Shown: in pieces, positions 8,260-15,232 of the stretch
Position numbering within the stretch: position 1 is the stretch's first letter
How the letters are laid out: each line of letters begins with the position of its first letter
NCBI GenBank assembly: GCA_016463225.1
Contig: JAEMRT010000035.1
Location: 11,957-46,347 of the forward strand
Origin: Sphingopyxis sp.
Lineage (GTDB): Bacteria; Pseudomonadota; Alphaproteobacteria; Sphingomonadales; Sphingomonadaceae
Direction: 5' to 3'
Length of the DNA: 34,391 nt
Made by a program: the position numbers and the translations under genes
The notes under the pieces: generated by a model
The model's database searches: none
What the model saw: the letters and a program-made list of their open reading frames with translations, nothing else
What the model was told of the DNA's origin: nothing

Positions 8260-8852
8260 AGCAGCTTCTCCATCCGGATAAGGCGCGAGATGGCCACTGG
8301 ACCATAATAGCGGCTGTCGAACCCGTTCGCATGGGTCGAGCCGACATAGATATGCCCCGCAGCGATGCGCGAGGCGGTTGGTTTCCAGTGGGTAAGCCAT
8401 TGGCCATCATGTCCGATCGCCTTGCTGATGCCGAGCAGATGACCATTGCAATAATAGCGGCCATCCCAGGCACCCGGCGTCATCGATGGTGTCTCGACCA
8501 TCGCGATCCGGTCACCGGGAAAGCAGAGCGCATATTTGGTGACATCAACGGGCGTGGGGCCTGCCAGCGGATGGATGAGCTTGAACGACACCAGATCGCC
8601 GCGGCGGACGGGTCCCGATGCCTTGCGCACGACCCAGGCGTCGATCGAAGGCGACATGATGAGCGTCAGTTGCGGCAGCACCCATGCGGTGAGGGCCGCG
8701 ATCGGCAGGATGATCGCGCAGGCTCTGGCAAGTCGGCGGGATCGGACGGATTGATCAGCGTGGGCCGCTCCCAGCACCAGCGCGGCCTCCTTTGGCAGGG
8801 CGCGCAGCCGGGGCGCGATACCTCTAGCGGCGTACCAGGCGAGCCTGAACAT
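8256..8852 (-). CDS. S26-family signal peptidase of the conjugation system
   Basis: This 198-residue protein has a membrane segment (about residues 42-64, IILPIAALTAWVLPQLTL), then MSPSIDAWVVRK with the candidate nucleophile Ser67 or Ser69. RRGDLVSF, Lys106 and CFPGDRIAM follow. This is the arrangement of TraF/TrhF-type S26 peptidases, which process pilin or other transfer proteins; in RP4 the relative also cyclises the pilin. The likely substrate here is TraA. GGAGG lies 6 bases before the ATG. It overlaps trbC by 29 bases and traF by 4. Confidence 0.82.
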   Translation of the reverse strand: MFRLAWYAARGIAPRLRALPKEAALVLGAAHADQSVRSRRLARACAIILPIAALTAWVLPQLTLIMSPSIDAWVVRKASGPVRRGDLVSFKLIHPLAGPTPVDVTKYALCFPGDRIAMVETPSMTPGAWDGRYYCNGHLLGISKAIGHDGQWLTHWKPTASRIAAGHIYVGSTHANGFDSRYYGPVAISRLIRMEKLL

Positions 8853-9696
8853 CGGCTACCTCCCTGGCTCCGCCCAGACGGGCATATTCTTCCAAAAGGC
8901 CCGACAGCGCCGCATCGCCATAGATAATATGCTGGCTTTGCGGGCTATCTTCCTCGCGTTCACAATAGGGCTGAGTCGGATCGGCAGGGATCAGACCCAG
9001 TGCGGGCACGCGGGTGACGCTGTGCTGGCGAAAGACCAGCGGATCGACGATGATCTGCACATTGCGCATGGGGCAGGCCGGGCCTTCGCAGCCCGGATCG
9101 ATCCGCAGGATCTGCGCGCTCAGCTTTGCCATCGGCGCGACCTTGGCTAGCCCACCCGGCATCCCGCGAAAGGCGATCACCCCGCCGACGCGTTCGAGCT
9201 GGGCGGCATAGGTGCGCAAGATCGCAACCGGCATGGCGGATGAGACAAAAAGCAGCGCGACCCGGCCCTGTTGCGCGGGCGGCGCAATGATGCCTGCCAC
9301 CGCCTGCATGTCCGGCGCTTCCAGACCCAAGGCCTGTGCCAGCCGCTTTGCGGCAATGTTGCGTTCGGCAGCCAGCCCGGCCTTGCCTTTGGCCAGCGCC
9401 GCGCGCGCCCGTGCATCCATGACTGGCGATATCCCATGTTTGCGTAACCCCCCGAACGCCCGCCGCCGCTGTTCATCGGGAAGTGCGGGGAGTTGTGTCG
9501 GCCCGGACGTGTTATCGGGTTTGCGCTTCGCCACACTCTCCTGCAGCCGGTCCATGGCGAGCGCGCCTTGCGCTTGCGCCCTCGCACGCGCGTTGGGTGT
9601 TGATGGTTTATCCTGTCCCAAAGCCGGCACGGCGATTAGCATCAGTCCCGCCGCGCTCCAGGCGCAGCTAGGGATTGACCGTCTGCAGATACGCAT
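8824..9696 (-). CDS. trbC: TrbC, F-type pilus assembly protein
   Basis: Starting at the ATG at 9696 (GGAGGA about 8 bases upstream), the protein has 290 residues with a signal peptide ending near ALGQ. A basic, Ala-rich helical region leads to the conserved F-type TrbC core, VALLFVSSAMPVAILRTYA, followed by VIAFRGMPGG. The open frame extends about 98 codons further upstream, but that part reads as out-of-frame traN and lacks a signal peptide. F-type TrbC is periplasmic, required for pilus assembly, and interacts with TraW. Two late Cys pairs suggest disulfides. Confidence 0.85.
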   Translation of the reverse strand: MRICRRSIPSCAWSAAGLMLIAVPALGQDKPSTPNARARAQAQGALAMDRLQESVAKRKPDNTSGPTQLPALPDEQRRRAFGGLRKHGISPVMDARARAALAKGKAGLAAERNIAAKRLAQALGLEAPDMQAVAGIIAPPAQQGRVALLFVSSAMPVAILRTYAAQLERVGGVIAFRGMPGGLAKVAPMAKLSAQILRIDPGCEGPACPMRNVQIIVDPLVFRQHSVTRVPALGLIPADPTQPYCEREEDSPQSQHIIYGDAALSGLLEEYARLGGAREVADVQARLVRR

Positions 9697-10771
9697 CGAT
9701 CCTGTCCTCCATATCGATCTGAATATCGCTCTGGGCGCGCGCCTCGATGTCGGCATAATAGTCCGACAGATCCATCCGCGAGAAATCGAGCGCCTGAAAT
9801 TCCTGCGGGGTAAAGCCCCGGCAATAGGGTTGTTTCGCAGTCCCCCAGCCCAACGCATTAAAGCTCTTAAGCTGGGGCCGCCCCTGTTCCTGGATGATCC
9901 GGCCAAGCTTGCTGTTGAAGCAGCAATGCCCTTTAGCCTTCTGCACGCAGACGCCAAGGATGCTGGAGGCGCAATAGGTGCCCACCTCATGGCACATGTC
10001 CGAGCCCCGTAGCATGCCCACTTCCATATCCTGTTGGTCGCAGCCCGAGAGCAGGAAATCCATCATGACATTGATGGCAAGGCTGATCGCGATCGAGGTG
10101 GGATCGATGCCGATGATGATTGCATTGGCCCCGGCGCTGGCCGCCTGACCGGCTGTCGCGCCTGCCTTGAACGCGGTATAGGCCGCCTTCATGCCGGTCC
10201 AGACGCCTTTGGCGACGGCGATCTTGGTGCCGATCGAAGAGAGGGACGACCCCATGCCGTCCTTGACGATCTTCCCTTGATCCTTGCAGCAATTGGAAAA
10301 GCTGGTGTTGAGGCCGGCGGGACGGCAGCGCACAGCACGGCCCGAAAATATCTCGATCATGCCCAGGCAATTGCCGTCGGCATCGACTACACCGTCATTT
10401 GACGCGCCAGGATCATCGACCAGCGGCTCCTCAACCACCACCGCTCCGCCGACAACGGGCGTGCAGGAATGGGGTGAACAGCCGGGCGTTCCGCCATCGA
10501 CCGGCGTGAGGCAGGCATATTGGCTTCCCAGCGGACAGCTATAAGTGCCGCCAGCATCCTCGACACAGCTTGCTTGCTGAATGGGGCATAGCGCGCCACT
10601 ACCCGTCGTTTCGTGGCATATTGCGGTTTCTCCGGAATCAGCGGCATCGCCATTGCCATTGAGGTCGGCCGCGCAAATCTGTTGGGCAGTCGCCGCGGAC
10701 GGAGCAGCAAACAGGCTGGCAGTCATCACCCATGCGGCGATAGCGAGCCAGGCATGACGAGTTACGCGCAT
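9668..10771 (-). CDS. traN: TraN C-terminal part, encoded as a separate secreted protein
   Basis: This is a Cys-rich protein of 367 residues with its own signal peptide (to about ATAQQ). The N-terminal third has repeated Cys pairs. The C-terminal part carries TraN hallmarks: NCCKDQG, LLSGCDQQDMEVG, SDMCHEVGTYC and KGHCCFNSKLGRIIQEQGRPQL. TraN is the outer-membrane protein that stabilises mating pairs by contacting the recipient surface. The ATG at 10771 overlaps the stop of the upstream TraN gene by one base; a GTG one codon earlier is possible. The partner gene supplies the N-terminal and middle parts, so TraN appears split in two. Confidence 0.82.
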   Translation of the reverse strand: MRVTRHAWLAIAAWVMTASLFAAPSAATAQQICAADLNGNGDAADSGETAICHETTGSGALCPIQQASCVEDAGGTYSCPLGSQYACLTPVDGGTPGCSPHSCTPVVGGAVVVEEPLVDDPGASNDGVVDADGNCLGMIEIFSGRAVRCRPAGLNTSFSNCCKDQGKIVKDGMGSSLSSIGTKIAVAKGVWTGMKAAYTAFKAGATAGQAASAGANAIIIGIDPTSIAISLAINVMMDFLLSGCDQQDMEVGMLRGSDMCHEVGTYCASSILGVCVQKAKGHCCFNSKLGRIIQEQGRPQLKSFNALGWGTAKQPYCRGFTPQEFQALDFSRMDLSDYYADIEARAQSDIQIDMEDRIDAYLQTVNP

Positions 10772-12702
10772 CACCGGGCTTCCGCTCTGCAGACTAGGTC
10801 GGCACCAGACAGACGAACCGTCTGCATCATGACGACGGCCTCGGGAAAATCATCGAGGCAGCCACAGGCCGAGATCAGTTCTTCGCCTTCGCCCAGCGGA
10901 CAGGCGTTGTCGGATGTGCAACTATGAAAATAGATGTCCCACCCGGCCAGATCATTCTGCCGGGCACCTACGACCCCGTCGACGGCAACATCGCTATTGG
11001 CTTTGGGCGCGCGGGTCTTGCAGATGGGTTCGCACGCAGCGACCGATCCCCGGTCGGGCATGGTGAAGGGCCGGGTCGATGTGGCGACCGTCCCATCTTT
11101 GGCGCTCGTGCGGTCGGCGAGTAGACTCTCGGTGGAATGATCGATGATATAGGCGCCACGGGTGAGATCGGGCTGCGTCGCGCTGCCCAAATCGACCGTG
11201 CAGGCATAGCGTCGGCTGCGCTCGAAAAAGTCGCGCATATATTGGACGTTGCAGGCACCGGTACCAAACAGCCTGGTTGAGGGCAGGGGCTTAAGGCCGG
11301 TGTTGACGCCATTGCGCAAGGTCGTGACGCCATCGACGATCTCGCTGGCAAGATGGCAGGCCGGATCGGCGGCATAGCCTGAGCACAGGTCCACCAGCCT
11401 TTCGCTGATCTCGCAGGCAGTATCGACCTGGATTTCGAGCGTTACATAGCCCCAATTGCCCTCGCCACCGCCGCGCACGCGGGCTCCCACGATCATGGCA
11501 CCTGCCTTAAGTTGGGCGGTCACATCGATGGCGGCGCGATTATACCAGGGGTCGTCGCTGATCCGGCAGTCGCCTGACGGCAGCGCCTCGCCCGGCCAAG
11601 GGCGCTTGCCGGCTGACCCGATAATCTGGCCATTGACCCGCGCCTGCACCCAGTCGTCCGCACCCATCTCGACGATGCGCGCGGACAGGATCCGGTCAGG
11701 CGCGATGGGGTCGAACGTTGCTGTGTAGATTGGCGGGCTATCGCCGCAGGTCCCTGCGCCGCGGATCTGGTAGCGGCGGCACCCCGCGCCGCAGCTGATG
11801 ACCGACGCGATTGACCCACCAACGCCTATTATGTCATCATAGTCCCAGGACTTGACATTGATGTCCCGCGCAATCGTGCAAGTGCGGATTTCCTGGGCTT
11901 TGCTGCTGCCGGTGGCGGAACCGGCGAGCGCCTGAAAGAGGCTGCTGGCTTTGGCTGTGCTGTAGGCATCACCCTGTATGGCGGTAGGATCGCTGCGATA
12001 CGCGGTGGCGGTGACCGACGGATTGGCGGTGCAGGCGGTCGTCTGCGCGCCGGTATAACGGATTACTGGCCCGTCGATCTGTGCCTGGGCGATGCCAATG
12101 CGCGGATCGGCGGTGGTGAGCGCGCCTACCACCCCGCCGCCCAGATCCTTCAGGACTGAAGCCATATTGCCCCAGACCAGATTGTCGCCGCAGCTATTGT
12201 TGACGCAATAGCAGCCTGCCAGTGCGGTGAGCTCGACCTGGGCCAGCCTGACCTCGCCAGCACTGCCGACGATCCACTGGAAATTGCGACACTTGTCCCA
12301 GCTTGCCTGATTGCAGGCAATGATGCCATTGGCGCAGATGCCTGAAATCGGCATCGGCACATTGAGCGTTTCGTCGAACGTACCGTCGAGATCCTTGTCG
12401 CGCGTCAGGCGCAGGGTGGTGATATCCCCACTTGGTCCAGGCTGAGCCAATATTTCCAGCGCCGTTGCCGATGTCTTGCAGGCAAGGCTGGGCGTGAACT
12501 GCTGGCTATTGTCGATGGTGGCGATCGGCTGTCCACCAAGCCCTGGGGTCAGATAGTGGCTTTGCAACGCATCGCTGTCGCTGCTCTTGCTGCGGGAGGC
12601 TTGCGCGGCGGTGCGGGCACGCTCCTCCATCGTCTGCGCCAGAACATTGCTGGTGAGGCAGGCAATGGCGCAACCCAAGGCGAGGGTGAGGCCGCGCTTC
12701 AT
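10771..12702 (-). CDS. traN: TraN N-terminal and central part
   Basis: This 643-residue secreted, Cys-rich protein has a signal peptide ending NVLAQ. The central region (about 335-450) resembles a jelly-roll-like domain of long TraN proteins (IYTATFDPIAPDRIL, DDWVQARVNGQ, GNWGYVTLEIQVD). It ends with CGCLDDFPEAVVMMQTVRL, where a full-length TraN would continue into the Cys-rich C-terminal domain, but here a stop follows and the next gene restarts with a new signal peptide. The ATG at 12702 overlaps the stop of orf84 by four bases (ATGA). Its own ribosome-binding site is weak, so translational coupling is likely. The frame extends upstream but without a signal peptide. Confidence 0.8.
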   Translation of the reverse strand: MKRGLTLALGCAIACLTSNVLAQTMEERARTAAQASRSKSSDSDALQSHYLTPGLGGQPIATIDNSQQFTPSLACKTSATALEILAQPGPSGDITTLRLTRDKDLDGTFDETLNVPMPISGICANGIIACNQASWDKCRNFQWIVGSAGEVRLAQVELTALAGCYCVNNSCGDNLVWGNMASVLKDLGGGVVGALTTADPRIGIAQAQIDGPVIRYTGAQTTACTANPSVTATAYRSDPTAIQGDAYSTAKASSLFQALAGSATGSSKAQEIRTCTIARDINVKSWDYDDIIGVGGSIASVISCGAGCRRYQIRGAGTCGDSPPIYTATFDPIAPDRILSARIVEMGADDWVQARVNGQIIGSAGKRPWPGEALPSGDCRISDDPWYNRAAIDVTAQLKAGAMIVGARVRGGGEGNWGYVTLEIQVDTACEISERLVDLCSGYAADPACHLASEIVDGVTTLRNGVNTGLKPLPSTRLFGTGACNVQYMRDFFERSRRYACTVDLGSATQPDLTRGAYIIDHSTESLLADRTSAKDGTVATSTRPFTMPDRGSVAACEPICKTRAPKANSDVAVDGVVGARQNDLAGWDIYFHSCTSDNACPLGEGEELISACGCLDDFPEAVVMMQTVRLSGADLVCRAEAR

Positions 12703-12953
12703 GGGCGCAGCTTTAAGCAGGCACAGATAGGATGGGTGGTCAGCACGGTCGCTGCGACAACAGGACGGAGAGGGGCTTTGTCCGTTGTCACATGGGGTTT
12801 TGCGGCCGTGCTGACCATAGGTGGAGCGACAACATCGGGGGACGACGCCATCGCTCCGTCCTCGCACCGTGCGGGACCGCAACCACGGCTGTGGCGGGCA
12901 GGCGCGGAAACACCCCGCACCGATGCAAGGAAGGGGAAAGGAAGACTGCTCAT
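12699..12953 (-). CDS. Small hypothetical protein between traU and traN (orf84)
   Basis: This 84-residue frame has an ATG overlapping the traU stop by four bases and a TGA overlapping the traN start by four bases. That exact fit at both ends, repeated throughout this operon, is the main reason to call it real. The sequence is Pro/Ala rich with four Cys residues and a hydrophobic stretch near residues 60-80 (PVVAATVLTTHPICACL). No signal peptide or family is recognised. It might exist mainly to couple translation of traU and traN. Confidence 0.45.
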   Translation of the reverse strand: MSSLPFPFLASVRGVSAPARHSRGCGPARCEDGAMASSPDVVAPPMVSTAAKPHVTTDKAPLRPVVAATVLTTHPICACLKLRP

Positions 12954-13966
12954 GGGGTCGAGATCCCGGCGCAGCAGATGATCTTCTCAAACAGCATGAA
13001 CTGGGCATTGTCTTTACCCGGCGCATGTTTGGCGCTCGACCAGAGCGCGCCGGGACGCCCGATATTGACGCATTTGCCGCCCTTGACCGGCTCCATAAGC
13101 TGCAGCTTGTAGCGGCTCTTGGTCCAGATCGGCTGCGGTTTGAACGAACAGCCGTCAGCGGACGAGATGGTCAGCGCGCCAAGCCGCCCCATCATGAAAG
13201 TGCCGCGCGCGGCTAATCCGGCCCAGGCCTCGACGCTGTCGTCGAAATGGATGTCGCCTGCGATCGGATAGGTCGCGCCCCAGCTGCCCATGCACCAGAA
13301 AAGCGGATCGATGACCTTGCCCGCTGCTGCCGCGGCGCTGTCGGCCATGCAGGCCAGGCCCGCTGCGGGGTTGCCAAACAATATGCCTTCAGGCTGAATG
13401 ATCGCGCCCAGCGTACCCGACTGCCAGGTTGGCAGGACCTCGGTCATCATCGCGACGTCGAACCCGTCATCTTCGATGCAGGGCAGGTCGGTGAACATGT
13501 CGAGCATCTTCCAGACCGGTGCGATATAATAATGCATCTGCGCGAACATCTTGCGGCTATTGGTGCCGTCGGCGATTGAGGACTGGCTGCCCTGGAGCTT
13601 GCCGCCAGTCGGCATGAGATCGGCGCCCAGCGCCATCATGCAGCCTGGTTCTGTCACGACATCGACCATGCGATTGGGAGACCAGAAGCTGACCTTCACC
13701 CCAAACCAGAAGCTGGCCCCCTTTCGGCAGGCGCATAGGGGTTTGGAGGCCGACTGGGCATCGAGGGCCTTGTCAAGTTTGTCAAAACTGCCGACCCGGA
13801 CGCCGCCGATGGTGATCGGGAAGATGCAGTTCCAGCGGACCTTGGTGATGGGGTTGAAAATCGTGCCTGCCTCACATTTGGACGCGAGAGCCGGTGTTGC
13901 TGGCGCAAGCAGGGCGATCGCCATGCCGATCGCAGCCGTACGCAAAAGGGTGCGGGCGCTGATCAT
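12950..13966 (-). CDS. traU: TraU, conjugative DNA transfer protein
   Basis: This 338-residue protein has a signal peptide ending ALASK. The Cys-rich body matches TraU: CEAGTIFNPITKVRWNCIFPITI near the N-terminus, CACRKGASFWFGV near residue 80, TEPGCMMALG, and a C-terminal KIICCAG. F TraU is a periplasmic protein needed more for DNA transfer than for pilus extension and forms disulfides. The start overlaps traW by four bases. The close match over the whole length makes this one of the surest calls in the operon. Confidence 0.93.
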   Translation of the reverse strand: MISARTLLRTAAIGMAIALLAPATPALASKCEAGTIFNPITKVRWNCIFPITIGGVRVGSFDKLDKALDAQSASKPLCACRKGASFWFGVKVSFWSPNRMVDVVTEPGCMMALGADLMPTGGKLQGSQSSIADGTNSRKMFAQMHYYIAPVWKMLDMFTDLPCIEDDGFDVAMMTEVLPTWQSGTLGAIIQPEGILFGNPAAGLACMADSAAAAAGKVIDPLFWCMGSWGATYPIAGDIHFDDSVEAWAGLAARGTFMMGRLGALTISSADGCSFKPQPIWTKSRYKLQLMEPVKGGKCVNIGRPGALWSSAKHAPGKDNAQFMLFEKIICCAGISTP

Positions 13967-14613
13967 CGGCTTGCCTTTGCGCCAGCACGAGGATCAACCC
14001 GCACTTCCTGCAGTTCAAGCCTTTGACCCACCTGGCGCACAATCACAGGCGCGTGGGTTATGCCGAGCCGTCCCTTCACCCGATCCTCCAGGATGAACAA
14101 CGCGCGGCCATGGCGTTCCCCCAGCGTAATCGCGTCTGCGTCGCTGGCACCGCCCGACGCGAGCAGGATGAAATCCGTCAGCGCGGCATGATCGAGCGCC
14201 CAGGGCAGGTCGCGCGGGGTGACGATCACCAGCCTTTGGGGGAGCGACACATAGGATAATGGATTGAAGGTGAAGCCCCTGGGATAGAGCAACTTACCAT
14301 CGGGTAGGCGGATCTCCTGATCGAGCGTATAGAAGGGAATGACGTAGCGCGTGCGATCCTGCGTCACTCTGGCCAGGGCGCCGGACTGCATCGCCGACCA
14401 ACCGGAACGCGGCCCGAAACTGGCTGCCATATTGGTGGGCTGGCGCGCAGCACGGGCTTCGATTTCAGCCAGCGCATCGGGCTCGGCGATCGGCCAGGTC
14501 CGTCCGATCGTAGCGCTTTTGGCCAGTGCCGCGGCAGGGAAAGCCGTTGCGATTAGCATGATGGCCGCACGGCAGCGCGCTTGGCCCGCGAAATCCGACA
14601 GAATGCGCTTCAT
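13963..14613 (-). CDS. traW: TraW, pilus assembly protein
   Basis: This 216-residue protein has a signal peptide (to about ALAKS), then the TraW pattern: GRTWPIAEPDALAEIEARA near the mature N-terminus, YVIPFYTLDQEIRLPDGKLLYPRGFTFNPL in the middle, and LFILEDRVKGRLGI with VIVRQVGQRLELQEV at the end. TraW is periplasmic and works with TrbC and TraU in F-pilus assembly. The start and stop overlap orf88 and traU by four bases each. Confidence 0.92.
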   Translation of the reverse strand: MKRILSDFAGQARCRAAIMLIATAFPAAALAKSATIGRTWPIAEPDALAEIEARAARQPTNMAASFGPRSGWSAMQSGALARVTQDRTRYVIPFYTLDQEIRLPDGKLLYPRGFTFNPLSYVSLPQRLVIVTPRDLPWALDHAALTDFILLASGGASDADAITLGERHGRALFILEDRVKGRLGITHAPVIVRQVGQRLELQEVRVDPRAGAKASR

Positions 14614-14876
14614 CGCCCTGCCTCCCGCATGGCGGCGATGGCGCGGCCGCGCCGGGGTCGCCAGACCTCGCCATCACCGCCGCTTCCGCCATGAACCGCG
14701 CTTGCAAAGGCGAAAAGGGCAAGCAGCGCGGTGCCGCCGATGATCAGCCGTAGCGGCGTATCGATGATGCTTGCTGACCAGGCGAGACATCCTGCCTCAA
14801 TGATCAGCAGCAGATGCGTGCCGATCATCAACCGGATCGCCGTCTGGCAGGGCCGGGGCGAGAATATCCCGTTCAT
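14610..14876 (-). CDS. Small two-helix membrane protein (orf88)
   Basis: Choosing the ATG at 14876 gives 88 residues and a four-base ATGA overlap with orf119, the pattern used across this operon; its stop overlaps traW by four bases. Two hydrophobic segments (MIGTHLLLIIEAGCLAWSA and LRLIIGGTALLALFAFAS) suggest an inner-membrane protein with a basic C-terminal tail. A longer version from 14993 is possible but would overlap orf119 by 121 bases. It occupies part of the slot held by trbI in F, but no TrbI likeness is seen. Confidence 0.6.
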   Translation of the reverse strand: MNGIFSPRPCQTAIRLMIGTHLLLIIEAGCLAWSASIIDTPLRLIIGGTALLALFAFASAVHGGSGGDGEVWRPRRGRAIAAMREAGR

Positions 14877-15232
14877 GACCGCCGCCATGGCAGGATCGCG
14901 CCGCTGCGAGGTGCCCGCCAGCGACGGGTCCTGGACAAAAGCTTGCCAATCAAGCCGGTCAGCAAAATGAGCAGGATACCAGTGCTCAGGCACGTCACGC
15001 CAATCAACAGCGCACCGCGCGCAATGATCGCGGTCGGCTGGTGGAGGACCAGCCCGGTGACGATCACCATCGTGGTGAGAAGCACGGTTTCGACCACCAT
15101 CAATCGGAACCGCCAGCGCACCGCCTCTGCCTCGGCGCGGATCGCAACCCGCGCCTCGATCATGCGCTCGATCTCGGCATCTTGGCCAAACCCAAGCGGT
15201 AGCTGATCTGGATGGGGGACTGTCCGGCGCAT
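14873..15232 (-). CDS. Membrane protein downstream of traC (orf119)
   Basis: The ATG at 15232 overlaps the traC stop by one base (TGATG), and GAGGAG inside traC lies 8 bases upstream. The 119 residues hold a polar N-terminus with an acidic helix (DAEIERMIEARVAIRAEAEAV), two membrane segments (about 45-65 and 72-95) and a very basic tail. F has trbI at this position, but F TrbI has one membrane helix, so equivalence is not supported. Unknown function, probably inner membrane. Confidence 0.65.
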   Translation of the reverse strand: MRRTVPHPDQLPLGFGQDAEIERMIEARVAIRAEAEAVRWRFRLMVVETVLLTTMVIVTGLVLHQPTAIIARGALLIGVTCLSTGILLILLTGLIGKLLSRTRRWRAPRSGAILPWRRS

